Source: Gammaproteobacteria bacterium
GTDB taxonomy: Bacteria > Pseudomonadota > Gammaproteobacteria > Pseudomonadales > Halieaceae
Reading direction: 5' to 3'
DNA length: 32,272 nucleotides
Assembly (NCBI GenBank): GCA_030431585.1
Contig: JAUIIQ010000015.1
Location: forward strand, 1 to 32,272
The translations under genes were made by a program, and so were the position numbers. The notes beneath the pieces are model-generated. The model worked only from the letters and a program-made list of their open reading frames with translations, was not told the DNA's origin and did not search any database. Positions 6,969-16,282 of this stretch are shown piece by piece; within the stretch, counting starts at the first letter, position 1, and every line of letters starts with the position of its first letter.

Positions 6969-9407
6969 CTACTCTTCGATTGTCTCACGACTGATTTCCT
7001 GCTCGTCGCGATCGGCCGCACAGAACGGCATATCAATCCAGCCACCTTCTGAATACAGCCTGGTGGCATCCGCGTAATGCGGTGATGCCGGATCGGTTGA
7101 CTGCGAGTAGGTGATCATGCCGTAGGCGTCTGGACACTCTGTATCATCCCAGGTCACCGCCTGCATGTAGCTGTTCCCGTGGGTGATATTGGAGTAGCCC
7201 TCCCCGTCTACCAGCGACGAAGTGATAACGCTGAACATCATTGACCCCGAACCACCGTGAATGCCGATACGCTCACCGTTTTTCTCATCGAACTGCACCT
7301 CGCCCCAGGGAATATCCATGGGTATACCCGCCCCGCTCAGGCGATCCACTGCCGCGCCAAGCTTCTGGCGGACAACTTCCGCATTGACCGGGTCCGTGTT
7401 GAGGTCTGACGGCGTGGTGACCGGCATGGTCACATCAAAGGGAGTGGACCACAGAGTGGCCTCGTTGCGCACACCCAGCCAGAATTCATAGAATATGTGA
7501 CCGCCGACGCTGTCTACGCGGTGCGCGCCATCCCAGTTTCCGAGCACCTCACAGGCTTGTGCGACCTCGCCGGGATTGGCTGAATAGGGAGCCCAATCCG
7601 TCGTATCGCTGCAGAGAGCTACCACATCGTCCAGGATAAGCTCTGCGGCATGGTTGGTGGCCTGGTACGACAGATCGCGAATGTTATCGATATTAAACTT
7701 CGCCTCACCAAAGCCATCGCTGCCGGCAAGACGTCGCTCAGCCTGGCTGAAAGTATGACGGGTGCGGATTGACTGCTCCACGTTCTCGCGGCCGATAATG
7801 GGGGAAAAGCCAGTCAACAACATGCGCGGGTTGGACAGCCAGTAGCTGTCGTTGGCATTGGCACCGTACTCTCGCGTTTCCAGCTTCGGCAAGCTGTTAT
7901 AACCAAAGAGCCCTTCGGGCGCACCTTCGTCGTTGCCCCATTCACAGTCCGAGTCCGCGCCATCCATGGTGACAAAACCGAAGTCGGTTAGCAGCGTCTG
8001 TAATTGGCCACGGATACAGTTGCTGTACTGGGACACAGAGACATTGGGCACTGCTGAAATATCACCGTAAAAGGCATCACCATTGCGGTCTGCTGCAATG
8101 GTATTCACCCAGGGAATGCCGATATCAGCAAGCGCTGTCTTGAATTCGCCCAGATTCTGGGCCTGACCCATTTTGATCCATTGTCCGATGCCGCGCAGGT
8201 TTTCCAGGTTGGCGTCGCGGTAAGTCAGCAGCGTACCCACTGCATTGGGCCAGCCACCCAACAAAGGCGTTACCGAGCCCAGGTCAACTATTGGGCCGAA
8301 ATGCGACAGGTAGAACGTGTAGTCCACACTTTCCACGCTGCCCTCTTCAGTCACCCGTTCCGCGCTGACGGTCTGTGCGGTGATATCGCGCATTTCCCCG
8401 TCATACTCATACTGCATGGGGTTTTCAGGATTCAGCGTGAGTTCGTAGAAAGTAAAGCGCGCGGCCGTGCTTACCGTGTGCGACCATGCCACATCCTTGT
8501 TGAAACCAATCACCGGCATGGGCAGACCACCCAAAGCGGCACCCATCACGTTGTATTCATCACCTACGCTTACGCGAAATACGTAGAAGCGCGAGGGTCC
8601 CTGCCAGGGGAAATGAGGGTTGCCAAACAGAATACCTGCTCCCGTCTGGGACTCCTGCTCACCCACCGCGTAGGCATTACTGCCAATTTCCGAACCCTGG
8701 GGCATATCCATGGCAGCGCGGAAACGCTTGGCATCAAGTCCGGCGATCAGGGCTTCAACTGCCGCGCCTGGTTTCGCCGGGGACTGGGTTACCATATCTC
8801 CCGCCGGTGCGGTAACCGCTGTGCTGAAATCTGAAAGCGGGTCCGAACTGCCGCGCAGTATCGTCTTGTGCAGCAGTCGCGTCACGTCCATGTGATCGAT
8901 CTCGCGCACCCACTCTGCGCCACGGCAACCCTCCTCACCCTCTGCCAGGTTATCGGCTCCGGTTTCGTTGTAATACCGATTGATACCGGCAGCATAACCG
9001 CGGAGGTTGTCCTGTATAAAATCAGGTAGGCCATCAAACAGGTTCTGGATACGCTCATCGTCATTGAACAACTTGTAGACGAAGTCCTGGTTGATATCCC
9101 CGTCGTCGCCCAGGAAACGGGCAGACTCGCCGGCCGCGCGCACGTATTCGCGCATCACCGTGCAGTAGTTGTCCCGGGCATAAGCATAACCGACACCGTA
9201 GCCCAGGCTACCCCAGTCATCGGCCGTGATATGCGGAATACCGTACTCGGTCAGCACAATATCTGCCTGATAGGTAAGTTCTGGCTCCGGCGGCTGCGGC
9301 GGTACAACGGGATCCTGGCGATCGGAGGAGTCGCTGCAGGCGACGAGCAACGCTGACGCAAAAACGGCGGCGGCCAGGCGGAATTGACCTCGGTAATCAT
9401 GTTTCAA
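6969..9407 (-). CDS. Penicillin acylase / acyl-homoserine-lactone acylase family lipoprotein
   Basis: This is an N-terminal-nucleophile hydrolase expected to cut an amide bond in an acylated small molecule after self-processing. About 812 residues. A signal segment ends in the lipobox LLVACSDSS, so the protein should be lipidated on that Cys. An alpha-chain region follows, then the processing site G|SNAYAV with the likely nucleophile Ser at about residue 243, and NPHFPWQGPSRFY just after, a pattern of the AHL acylase/aculeacin acylase branch (PvdQ, QuiP relatives). No in-frame ATG exists near the N-terminus. TTG at 9407, 9 nt after AGAGG, is the best start; TTG at 9413 is too close to that site. 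An AATAAT -10-like box lies at 9432-9437. Substrate (AHL or another amide) is unknown. Confidence 0.9.
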   Translation of the reverse strand: MKHDYRGQFRLAAAVFASALLVACSDSSDRQDPVVPPQPPEPELTYQADIVLTEYGIPHITADDWGSLGYGVGYAYARDNYCTVMREYVRAAGESARFLGDDGDINQDFVYKLFNDDERIQNLFDGLPDFIQDNLRGYAAGINRYYNETGADNLAEGEEGCRGAEWVREIDHMDVTRLLHKTILRGSSDPLSDFSTAVTAPAGDMVTQSPAKPGAAVEALIAGLDAKRFRAAMDMPQGSEIGSNAYAVGEQESQTGAGILFGNPHFPWQGPSRFYVFRVSVGDEYNVMGAALGGLPMPVIGFNKDVAWSHTVSTAARFTFYELTLNPENPMQYEYDGEMRDITAQTVSAERVTEEGSVESVDYTFYLSHFGPIVDLGSVTPLLGGWPNAVGTLLTYRDANLENLRGIGQWIKMGQAQNLGEFKTALADIGIPWVNTIAADRNGDAFYGDISAVPNVSVSQYSNCIRGQLQTLLTDFGFVTMDGADSDCEWGNDEGAPEGLFGYNSLPKLETREYGANANDSYWLSNPRMLLTGFSPIIGRENVEQSIRTRHTFSQAERRLAGSDGFGEAKFNIDNIRDLSYQATNHAAELILDDVVALCSDTTDWAPYSANPGEVAQACEVLGNWDGAHRVDSVGGHIFYEFWLGVRNEATLWSTPFDVTMPVTTPSDLNTDPVNAEVVRQKLGAAVDRLSGAGIPMDIPWGEVQFDEKNGERIGIHGGSGSMMFSVITSSLVDGEGYSNITHGNSYMQAVTWDDTECPDAYGMITYSQSTDPASPHYADATRLYSEGGWIDMPFCAADRDEQEISRETIEE

Positions 9408-9531
9408 GTGCAAGTACCTCTGCGGTTAGACATTATTAGTTACTGTGCTTGTAGCTTAGCAGATCATAAGGAAAAAGAAGCTGTCGCGGCAGCTCCAAAC
9501 TCCGGACAAACAGGGCTCTCCAGAACTGCCT

Positions 9532-10296
9532 TCACGACTTGCGAAAATTCGGCTTGCGCTTTTCCATAAATGCGGTGATCGCCTCTATGTTCTCTGGCGA
9601 GCCCGCCTGCCGGGCCATGGCTTCCTGCTCGGCCTGCATCGCCGTTTTGATGGCCGGCAAATGATGCAGGCGCAGGCTACGTTTAATTTCGCGCAGGGAA
9701 TTGACCGGCCACTGGGCTATCTCCGCCGCTGTTGCCAGCGCGTGTTCCAGCAGCTGATCATCCGGCAGTACAGCGGCCACGATGCCCGCCTGCAGCGCTT
9801 TGTCGGCGTCAATCCATTGTGCAGTGTAAAACAGCTCTGCCGCTCGCTGTGCCCCGATGTTGGCTTGCAGCATATAGCTGCTGCCCCACTCGGGTGCCAG
9901 GCCCAGGCTGGCAAACGGCAGCCGCATACGCAGGGACTCGCCGGCATACACCACGTCTGCATGGAACAGCACGGTTGCGCCACCGCCCACCGACGCACCC
10001 GTTGCAGCGGCGACCAGTGGTTTGTCGAATTCGGCAACGGCCATGGCTGCCGCGTTGAACAGGGCCTGCGGGTCCACATCGGCCTCGCCGAAGCTGCTCA
10101 GGTCAACACCGGAGCTGAAGTGTTCGCCTGCGCCCGTGAGGAGCACGCAGCCCACCGTATCGTCAGCTGCCGCGGCACGGAAGGTGTCGCGAATCTGCCC
10201 CCACATGGCGTTATTGATGGCGTTTTTCTTCTCTGGCCGATTAAGCGTAACCAGCAGCACGCCATCTCTGTTTTCAGTGAGGACCGTATCAGTCAT
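9532..10296 (-). CDS. Enoyl-CoA hydratase/isomerase (crotonase) family protein
   Basis: Crotonase-fold enzyme of 254 residues, last gene of the minus-strand operon. The first half has the family core: TLNRPEKKNAI near residue 18, the oxyanion-hole segment HFSSGVDL (59-66) and GASVGGGATVLFHADVV (100-116). The position of the first hydratase glutamate is not acidic (LPFASLG), whereas an acid is present at E136 in APEWGSS. A single glutamate there resembles delta3,delta2-enoyl-CoA isomerases more than hydratases, so isomerisation of an unsaturated acyl-CoA is a reasonable guess. It lies 6 bp after the nitroreductase stop, with a weak GAG ribosome site, so translation is probably coupled. Confidence 0.9.
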   Translation of the reverse strand: MTDTVLTENRDGVLLVTLNRPEKKNAINNAMWGQIRDTFRAAAADDTVGCVLLTGAGEHFSSGVDLSSFGEADVDPQALFNAAAMAVAEFDKPLVAAATGASVGGGATVLFHADVVYAGESLRMRLPFASLGLAPEWGSSYMLQANIGAQRAAELFYTAQWIDADKALQAGIVAAVLPDDQLLEHALATAAEIAQWPVNSLREIKRSLRLHHLPAIKTAMQAEQEAMARQAGSPENIEAITAFMEKRKPNFRKS

Positions 10297-10302
10297 GGCA
10301 GC

Positions 10303-10977
10303 TCAATGGTGGAAATGAACGATATCAGAAAGTGCTGCCCGGTCAGTCATGCACTGATTAACCGGCGCTTCCGGATCCGGGTGCCCGAACGAAATACCAA
10401 ACATCAGCTTCTGCGAGGCGTCTATGCCCAGGGTTTCCCGCACCAGATCCGCCTCAAAGCTCAACGCAGTCTGCGGACAACTACCCAGGCCATTGGCCGT
10501 CAATGCCAGCATCAGCGTTTGCGCATACATACCCAGGTCGGCGGCTTCACGCAGCCCGAAAGGCTCCGGCAGGAAGAGGAACGCCACATGCGGGGCGCCA
10601 AAGAACGTGAAGTTACTCATGAACTGCTCATGCCTGCCAGCCTTGTTATCGCGCGTAATACCCACCGATGCATAGAGTGCTTCGGCGGATCCATGCTGGC
10701 GTTCCTTGTAAACGCCCTCGTAGGCACCGTCGTAGGGGAAGTCCAGCGACATCTCACCACGCATAAAACGCTCCGGCATCTCGCGTCGCAGTGTTTCAAC
10801 CGCATCTCCTGAGGCCACATGGACCTGCCAGGGCTGGGTATTGCAGTTGCTGGGGGCTCGCTGGGCAGCGCCAAACACGCGCTGCAGGGTAGCCTCATCC
10901 ACTGCCTGCGGCAGGAACGCGCGCAGCGACCTGCGGGCAGCAACAATAGAGGCGAAGGTTTCACTCAAATCGGACAT
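10303..10977 (-). CDS. Nitroreductase family FMN oxidoreductase
   Basis: 224 residues of the nitroreductase fold, FMN-dependent and usually a homodimer. Visible signatures are ARRSLRAF at about 14-21 (phosphate contact of FMN), APSNCNTQPWQVHV at 41-54 and the C-terminal GLGSCPQTALS. The family reduces nitroaromatics, quinones, enones or flavins; nothing here fixes the substrate. Its place between two crotonases in a catabolic operon suggests reduction of a CoA-linked or quinonoid intermediate (inference). GGAG lies 11 nt before ATG 10977, and the upstream crotonase ends 46 bp earlier. Confidence 0.92.
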   Translation of the reverse strand: MSDLSETFASIVAARRSLRAFLPQAVDEATLQRVFGAAQRAPSNCNTQPWQVHVASGDAVETLRREMPERFMRGEMSLDFPYDGAYEGVYKERQHGSAEALYASVGITRDNKAGRHEQFMSNFTFFGAPHVAFLFLPEPFGLREAADLGMYAQTLMLALTANGLGSCPQTALSFEADLVRETLGIDASQKLMFGISFGHPDPEAPVNQCMTDRAALSDIVHFHH

Positions 10978-11023
10978 GTGCAGTCAATCTCCACAATGAA
11001 AGGCCCGCTATTATGCGCAGGAC

Positions 11024-11842
11024 TCAACTGCCGGTAAACTCGGCGCGGCGTTTTTCCTTGAAAGCACGCATGCCCTCCCTGGCGTCATTGGAAGCGAATA
11101 CCGGTCCAGCCAGCTCATCCGACGCCAGCATGGCCTCGTCTTCAGCCATGCATTCCTGATGTTGCCGCAGTGACCTGACCACTGCTTTTACCGCCAGCGG
11201 TCCATTGCGACAGATTCTGGCAGCGTATTCCCTGGCGCTGTCCAGCGTGGTGCCGCTGGGCACTACCTTGTTGATCAGGCCATATTCCAGGGCCTGGGCG
11301 GCGGTTATGTGATCACCACACAACAGCATTTCCGCTGCCAGGCAGTAGGGAATCTGGCGACGCAGGCGGATAGTCGAACCGGACATGGGATACAGGCCGC
11401 GTGCCACTTCGGTAATGCCAAACACCGCGTCCTCGGCTGCTACGCGGATATCGGTTCCCTGCAGTATTTCGGTACCGCCTGCAAGCGCATAGCCTTCCAC
11501 CGCCAGGATCAGGGGTTTGTTCGGCCTGTTGTCGCGAAGCAATGCCTGCCAGTGCACGTTGGGCACCTCAGCCATCAGCGCCATAAACTCTTCGGTTGAA
11601 TCGTGTTTGCCATCGGCGCCGGCTTTGAGGTCCATACCTGCGCAGAAGGTATCACCGTTGGCGGTGAGAATAGCGCAATACAGCTCATCGTCCTCGTCAA
11701 GCAAGCGCCAGGCCTTGTACATGCCCAGCAACATTTGTGAGTTAAACGCGTTTTTTGCTTCAGGGCGGTTGAGCGTAACAATCAGTACATTGTCTTCGCG
11801 CTCTATAATGCAGCTTTGCGTACTGATATCCAGTTCAGCCAT
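11024..11842 (-). CDS. Enoyl-CoA hydratase, EchA19-like
   Basis: Crotonase-family hydratase of 272 residues. From memory it shares long stretches with mycobacterial EchA19 (Rv3516), the enoyl-CoA hydratase of cholesterol side-chain beta-oxidation: TFCAGMDLKA (oxyanion hole), AGGTEILQGTDIRVA and YPMSGSTIRLRRQIPY are the closest. E145 in FGITEVARGLYP sits at the first catalytic glutamate; the second position is not acidic (PMSGS), a feature I recall also in EchA19. The C-terminal AFKEKRRAEF is typical. ATG 11842 follows GGAG by 6 nt. The FadD19-like ligase lies 52 bp upstream in the same operon, the same pairing as in mycobacteria. Role assignment rests on similarity and context. Confidence 0.92.
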   Translation of the reverse strand: MAELDISTQSCIIEREDNVLIVTLNRPEAKNAFNSQMLLGMYKAWRLLDEDDELYCAILTANGDTFCAGMDLKAGADGKHDSTEEFMALMAEVPNVHWQALLRDNRPNKPLILAVEGYALAGGTEILQGTDIRVAAEDAVFGITEVARGLYPMSGSTIRLRRQIPYCLAAEMLLCGDHITAAQALEYGLINKVVPSGTTLDSAREYAARICRNGPLAVKAVVRSLRQHQECMAEDEAMLASDELAGPVFASNDAREGMRAFKEKRRAEFTGS

Positions 11843-11894
11843 TTTATTCTCCGTTAATGCTGTCGCTTGCTTGTCAGAAATGCCCGGCGTTCGC

Positions 11895-13523
11895 TCAATC
11901 GACGCGACAGTTGCCGGCCAGCGCTATGGCAAGGGCCTGGGGGTAGGCAGGCTTGCCGCTTGGTGCCCTGGGCACCTCGTCAACAACGTGCAGTTCACGT
12001 GGCAGCTTGTAGCCTGCAATGTGTTCTCGCGCATGCTGTTGCACCCCTTCCAGACTCAGTGTCTGCCCGCCCCTGGCCGCCACCACCGCCGTCACTTTGC
12101 TACCAAAGCGATCGTCCGGGGTCGCCACCACCAGGCAATCGAATATATCCGGGTTGGCCTTGAGTGCCTGTTCCACTTCTTCCGGGAAGATCTTCTCACC
12201 GCCGCTGTTGATACAATTGGAACCGCGTCCGTACACCGTGATGGTATCGTCCTCTTCGAGGCGCGCTTCATCCCCCAACAGCAGCCACGATTTCCCGTCT
12301 ACTTCCACAATGGTTTTCGCTGTTTTAACAGGGTCGTTGTAATAGCCCACAGGAATATGACCACTGCGGGCGAAAATACCCATTTCGCCGCGCTGCACAT
12401 GGCGGTGCGGTTCGCCTTCAACATCACTGATCACCGACATAAACTCACTTTTGGTAACGTTGCCCAGGCCCTGGCCTTTCTTCCCGCCACCGTCCATGCC
12501 CATGTTGCCACTCTCGGATGAGCCAAACGAATTGGTAATGAAAACGTTGGGGAAGTGTTGCTTGAACGCTTCCTGCTTGGACTCGGAGAACACCGCACCG
12601 CCTGAGCCTACGTTAAACAGCGAGCTCAATTCCCAGCGGCCGGGGTTGGCCTGCAGTGCATCCAGCAAAGGCACTGCCATGGCGTCTCCAACGATGGACA
12701 CCGCATTAACTTTTTCTTTTTCGACGATGTCCCAGATTTGCTCCCCAACCAGGGATCGATAGGGGCTGAGCACCACGGTATTGCCGGCAAGCAACTGAAT
12801 GCAGGCATACCACCAGCATGCGCCGTGCATCAGGGGCGCCAGCGCCATACCCACGATAGGGAAATCGCCAATTCGATCGGCAATCTGTTCGGGGCGGGTT
12901 ATGGCACCGTCCGGGTGAAACCAGCCACCGCCTCCCATCGCGGCATAGAAGACTGCCTTGTGCGGCCACATCACACCCTTGGGCATGCCTGTGGTGCCAC
13001 CGGTGTAGAGGATGAACAAATCATCGTCCGCCCGTTCTGCAAAATCCCGGGCACTGCTGAAGCCGGCCATGGCCTGCTCATACTCAATTGCGTCGATACC
13101 GGCGGGTTCTTCTGCCGAGCCATCCTCTACATAGATAAAGGTATGCAGGTCTGGCGCTGCATCGCGAATTGCGGCGATATGAGGAAGAAACTCGCGGTTG
13201 TGGATGCAGGCGACCATGTTGGCGTTATCGAATATGTACAACAGTTCTTCATCGACATAGCGATAGTTGACGTTGATCGGCACAGCACGAATCTTGAAAC
13301 AGGCGAGCATGCCCTCCAGGTATTCGTTGCAGTTGTAAAGGTAAAGACCAACGTGATCGCCTGCGCCCACGCCGCGAGACGCCAGGAAGTGCGCCAGCCG
13401 GTTGGCGCGGGCCTCCAGCTCAGCAAAGGTCGCGCGCTGATCACCACACACCAACGCATCGCGCGTAGGGACTTTGTCGGCGACTATTTCGTAAAGATCC
13501 GCGAGGTTGAAGTGTTTTTTCAT
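11895..13523 (-). CDS. FadD19-like acyl-CoA synthetase (AMP-binding)
   Basis: ATP-dependent CoA ligase of 542 residues, adenylating a carboxylic acid and transferring it to CoA. The P-loop is LYTGGTTGMPKGV (172-184), with GGTTG instead of the usual SGTTG, as in mycobacterial FadD19, which activates the C26 acid of sterol side chains. Other FadD19-like stretches are PINVNYRYVDEEL (82-94), VGYYNDPVKTAKT, and INSGGEKIFPEEVEQAL in the hinge region. The catalytic lysine lies in APSGKPAYP near the C-terminus. ATG 13523 follows AGGAG by 9 nt. It sits 12 bp after the Ltp gene and before the EchA19-like gene. A steroid or isoprenoid acid is the favoured substrate by analogy, not proven. Confidence 0.93.
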   Translation of the reverse strand: MKKHFNLADLYEIVADKVPTRDALVCGDQRATFAELEARANRLAHFLASRGVGAGDHVGLYLYNCNEYLEGMLACFKIRAVPINVNYRYVDEELLYIFDNANMVACIHNREFLPHIAAIRDAAPDLHTFIYVEDGSAEEPAGIDAIEYEQAMAGFSSARDFAERADDDLFILYTGGTTGMPKGVMWPHKAVFYAAMGGGGWFHPDGAITRPEQIADRIGDFPIVGMALAPLMHGACWWYACIQLLAGNTVVLSPYRSLVGEQIWDIVEKEKVNAVSIVGDAMAVPLLDALQANPGRWELSSLFNVGSGGAVFSESKQEAFKQHFPNVFITNSFGSSESGNMGMDGGGKKGQGLGNVTKSEFMSVISDVEGEPHRHVQRGEMGIFARSGHIPVGYYNDPVKTAKTIVEVDGKSWLLLGDEARLEEDDTITVYGRGSNCINSGGEKIFPEEVEQALKANPDIFDCLVVATPDDRFGSKVTAVVAARGGQTLSLEGVQQHAREHIAGYKLPRELHVVDEVPRAPSGKPAYPQALAIALAGNCRVD

Positions 13524-13535
13524 CGTATAACTCTC

Positions 13536-14699
13536 CTACGCCTTTTCAGCGCCCACCACCCACATGGCAAAGAACTGCGCTCCACCGCCGTACGCGTGCC
13601 CCAGCGCCAGCCTGGCACCCTCGACCTGATGGTCACCGGCATCACCACGAACCTGTCGCGCGGCTTCGGCGAATCGAATCATTCCGGATGCACCAATCGG
13701 GTTGGAAGACAATACGCCACCCGATGGATTCCAGGGAATGTCTCCGCCTTCATCCAGGGAAGTCGCACCGTCCATTGTCAGCTTCCACCCCTCTCCCTCT
13801 GGCGCGAATCCGAGGTTTTCCAGCCACATGGGCTCATACCAGCTGAAAGGTACGTAGACCTCGGCGCAATCCAGATCCTTTCGCGGATCGCTGATTCCCG
13901 CCTGCTTGTAGACGTCGGCGGCACAGTCTTTACCCGCCTGTGGGCTCACCTCTTCCCGGCCGGCGTACATGGTCGGTTCAGAGCGCATGGCCACACCGCG
14001 GATCCAGGCCGGCGCTTTGGGCCCCTGTTCCGCCAGTTCTTCGCAGGCTATCACCATGGCGCATGCGCCGTCAGAGGACGGACAGGACTCGAGGAAGCGT
14101 ATCGGGTCCCAGAGCATGAATGACTCTTCCACTTCCTTCATGGTGATGTCCGGGCGCTGCAGGTGTGCCAACGGGTTGCGCGCACCATGCAGGCGATCTT
14201 TGACAGCAACCTTGATCCCCACATCGCGGGGCGCATTGGAACGGCGAATATACTCGCGAATAATCGGCGCGAAATAACCGCCCGCGCCTGCGTTGAGGTG
14301 CGTGGAAAAAGGCTGCGGACTGGATAGCGCCCACATGGCATTGGACTCTGACTGCTTTTCGAACGCCACCGTCAGCACACGCCTGAAGGTACCGCTCTGG
14401 ATATGGGACGCCGCAACAATCGCCGTGGAACCACCAACAGACCCGGCGGTGTGCACTCGCAACATGGGCTTGCCGTTGCAGCCCAAAGCGTCGGTCAGGT
14501 ATATCTCGGGCATGATCACGCCCTCGAACATATCCGGTGCCTTGCCCAGGATGACCGCGTCAATGTCATTCCAATTCAGCCCGGCATCGTCGAGCGCGTT
14601 TTGTGCCGCTTCGCGGACCAGTCCGGCAATGGAGACATCGCCGCGCTTGGTGGTGTATTTGGTCTGGCCGATGCCGACCACTGCTGCCAGGTTCGCCAT
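13536..14699 (-). CDS. Thiolase-fold lipid-transfer protein (Ltp3/Ltp2-like), probable aldolase subunit
   Basis: 387 residues of the SCP-x/non-specific lipid-transfer thiolase branch (AVVGIGQTKYT at the start, SCPSSDGACAMVIA near 205, WNPSGGVLSSNPIGASG at 323-339, LGHAYGGGAQFF at 366-377). The thiolase nucleophile Cys is absent: the region reads RVHTAGSVGGSTA, with no Cys between residues 74 and 206. The usual His of the GHP motif is Asn333. That pattern points away from Claisen thiolysis and towards the Ltp2-type retro-aldol lyases of steroid side-chain degradation, which act with a DUF35 partner. Conserved tyrosines lie in AEVYVPFSWYEP and at Y370. Its ATG overlaps the preceding stop (TAATG), so synthesis is coupled to the second Ltp protein. 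Confidence 0.9.
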   Translation of the reverse strand: MANLAAVVGIGQTKYTTKRGDVSIAGLVREAAQNALDDAGLNWNDIDAVILGKAPDMFEGVIMPEIYLTDALGCNGKPMLRVHTAGSVGGSTAIVAASHIQSGTFRRVLTVAFEKQSESNAMWALSSPQPFSTHLNAGAGGYFAPIIREYIRRSNAPRDVGIKVAVKDRLHGARNPLAHLQRPDITMKEVEESFMLWDPIRFLESCPSSDGACAMVIACEELAEQGPKAPAWIRGVAMRSEPTMYAGREEVSPQAGKDCAADVYKQAGISDPRKDLDCAEVYVPFSWYEPMWLENLGFAPEGEGWKLTMDGATSLDEGGDIPWNPSGGVLSSNPIGASGMIRFAEAARQVRGDAGDHQVEGARLALGHAYGGGAQFFAMWVVGAEKA

Positions 14700-15757
14700 T
14701 ACGCTTTCTCCACTACGGTGACCAGGTTATGTTGCAGGCAAGGCCCGGACGTTGCATGGGCCACGCCACGTTGTGCTTCACCGCTTACAATGCGCTGAAA
14801 GACCTCACCTATGCGTGAAAGACCCGACGCCATCATCAGGTTTCCAGCGAGCACGCCACCGCTGGGGTTAACAGAGGTACCCTCGTCCAGGCCCAGTGCC
14901 CGGGCAAGAATGATCTCCTGGTGACTGAATGGTGCATACAGTTCAGCGACATCCACCGACCCGTCGGCGACACCGGCGCCTTCAGCGGCAAGGCGCGTGG
15001 AAACGGAGTCGGTGAGGTCGCGCATACCCAGGTTGTGCGTCTCAATGCGATGGTCTATTCCGGTAATCAGCGCAAACGGCACGCCCCACTGCTGTGCTTT
15101 TTCGACGGTGCAGATAATCATTGCCGAGGCGCCATCCGACACCGGGCAACAATCCGCCTTGCGCAGCGGCGACAGGTACATTTCATCGGCAAGTACGTCT
15201 TCCGCGCTGATATCGCCTGCCAATTGCGCATTGGGGTTGTTTAACGCATTGCGACGGGAGCGTGAAACCACTTCGGCCATATCCCGCTCCGTGAGTTTGC
15301 CCTGCTCCAGCATAAGGCGTGCCTGCAAGGCTGCCAGAGAAATGGTGTCCACCCATTGCGGCGCCAGGTAGTAGGGGTCCAGTTGCTGGGACAGCACAAT
15401 GGGCAACTCTCCCGGCGAGGACTTACCGAAACCATAGATCAATGCGGAGTCTGCATGGCCCATGCGTATTTTCAGTATGGACTCATACACAGCCCAGGCG
15501 GCATCCATTTCCACATGGGATTCCTTGATAGGCGGAACAGCCCCCAGGGCATCGACACCGGCAACAAAGGCGAAGGCCGCGCCCTGCAGGTAGTCGCAAC
15601 TGCCGGAGCAGACAAAGTCCACATCCTGGGCGTTGTTGATACCCACTTGCTGATAGACTTCACTGAGCACTGGCATGATCATTTCAACCTCGTTGCAGGC
15701 GCCCGCGTCGGCAACTGCACGTGACTGGTGGAACGCAACGATAGCAATCTGCTTCAT
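14699..15757 (-). CDS. Thiolase-fold lipid-transfer protein (Ltp4-like), partner of the adjacent Ltp
   Basis: 352 residues of the same thiolase superfamily branch, starting MKQIAIVAFHQS at ATG 15757; upstream in-frame Met codons lie within the DUF35 gene and are unlikely. The nucleophile region (about 79-110, KESHVEMDAAWAVYES) has no Cys and the GHP motif is replaced by LAGNLMMASG (Asn306). A Cys remains near the C-terminus in SGPCLQHN (340). Loss of the thiolase Cys and His fits a lyase or scaffold role. Tandem, overlapping genes for two diverged Ltp proteins next to two DUF35 genes suggest a hetero-oligomer. In mycobacteria ltp3 and ltp4 are likewise adjacent. The substrate is inferred only. 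Confidence 0.9.
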   Translation of the reverse strand: MKQIAIVAFHQSRAVADAGACNEVEMIMPVLSEVYQQVGINNAQDVDFVCSGSCDYLQGAAFAFVAGVDALGAVPPIKESHVEMDAAWAVYESILKIRMGHADSALIYGFGKSSPGELPIVLSQQLDPYYLAPQWVDTISLAALQARLMLEQGKLTERDMAEVVSRSRRNALNNPNAQLAGDISAEDVLADEMYLSPLRKADCCPVSDGASAMIICTVEKAQQWGVPFALITGIDHRIETHNLGMRDLTDSVSTRLAAEGAGVADGSVDVAELYAPFSHQEIILARALGLDEGTSVNPSGGVLAGNLMMASGLSRIGEVFQRIVSGEAQRGVAHATSGPCLQHNLVTVVEKA

Positions 15758-15761
15758 CTGC

Positions 15762-16277
15762 TCACGCCCCCCAGCCGCTGACCGGCAGTTTGCCGATCTT
15801 GTCTGCAGGCACATCCGGCTCGTCAATCGGCGTGAAATAGCGGATATTATCCATCGCGTAGTCCCACTCCTCCTCCGGCTTCCACACTGCCTGCACGCGC
15901 TGGCCTATGCGTACCTCTTCGTTTACGCAATCACTCATCAGGTGAATAAAGGAAATGTTTGCACCGTCCGCGACCAGGTTAGCGATAATGTAGGGCGGCT
16001 CGATCGGGTTGGTCGGGATCGGAATCGACACAATGGTAAAGGACTGTACAGTGGCCTTGTCGGCCAGCACCACCTCCTCTTCGGTGGGTACACCACAGGC
16101 GGCACAGGACCCCCTGGGAGGAATATAGACCTGCTCACAGCGAGGGCATCGTTGCCCGGTAAGCACACCTTTGCGGACCTGCGACAAAAAACGAGCCGGG
16201 CCCGCGCCTGCGGTGAAGTTGTATTTGAGACTGATGGGCACGTCAATGCCGGTTATCGGTTCTCGCTGATCACTCAT
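15762..16277 (-). CDS. DUF35 OB-fold protein with zinc ribbon (Ltp/aldolase partner)
   Basis: 171 residues. An N-terminal helix is followed by a rubredoxin-like zinc ribbon with CPRC (44-47) and CAAC (58-61), then an OB-fold domain from about residue 70 to 150 (VQSFTIVSIPI, PPYIIANLVADGANISFIHLM, RVQAVWKPEE). DUF35 proteins bind thiolase-fold partners; in steroid degradation they complete the Ltp2 aldolase and are often fused to MaoC hydratases. No MaoC domain is attached here. It is 4 bp upstream of the Ltp4-like gene and 5 bp downstream of the second DUF35 gene, so all four are almost certainly co-expressed. ATG 16277 follows a G-rich leader (GGGGAGTAGGGCAG). Confidence 0.92.
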   Translation of the reverse strand: MSDQREPITGIDVPISLKYNFTAGAGPARFLSQVRKGVLTGQRCPRCEQVYIPPRGSCAACGVPTEEEVVLADKATVQSFTIVSIPIPTNPIEPPYIIANLVADGANISFIHLMSDCVNEEVRIGQRVQAVWKPEEEWDYAMDNIRYFTPIDEPDVPADKIGKLPVSGWGA

Positions 16278-16282
16278 CTGCC

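Noticed and set aside
9661-10812. 383-codon open frame antisense to a crotonase and the nitroreductase
   Set aside because: Spans two genuine genes on the opposite strand; composition is that of a shadow frame.
12738-14123. 461-codon open frame antisense to the FadD19-like and Ltp genes
   Set aside because: It crosses two well-supported genes and their junction and has no ribosome site or recognisable domain.
13536-15757. Ordinary degradative thiolases (FadA type)
   Set aside because: Neither protein has the nucleophilic Cys or the GHP His, so the standard thiolase call would mislead.
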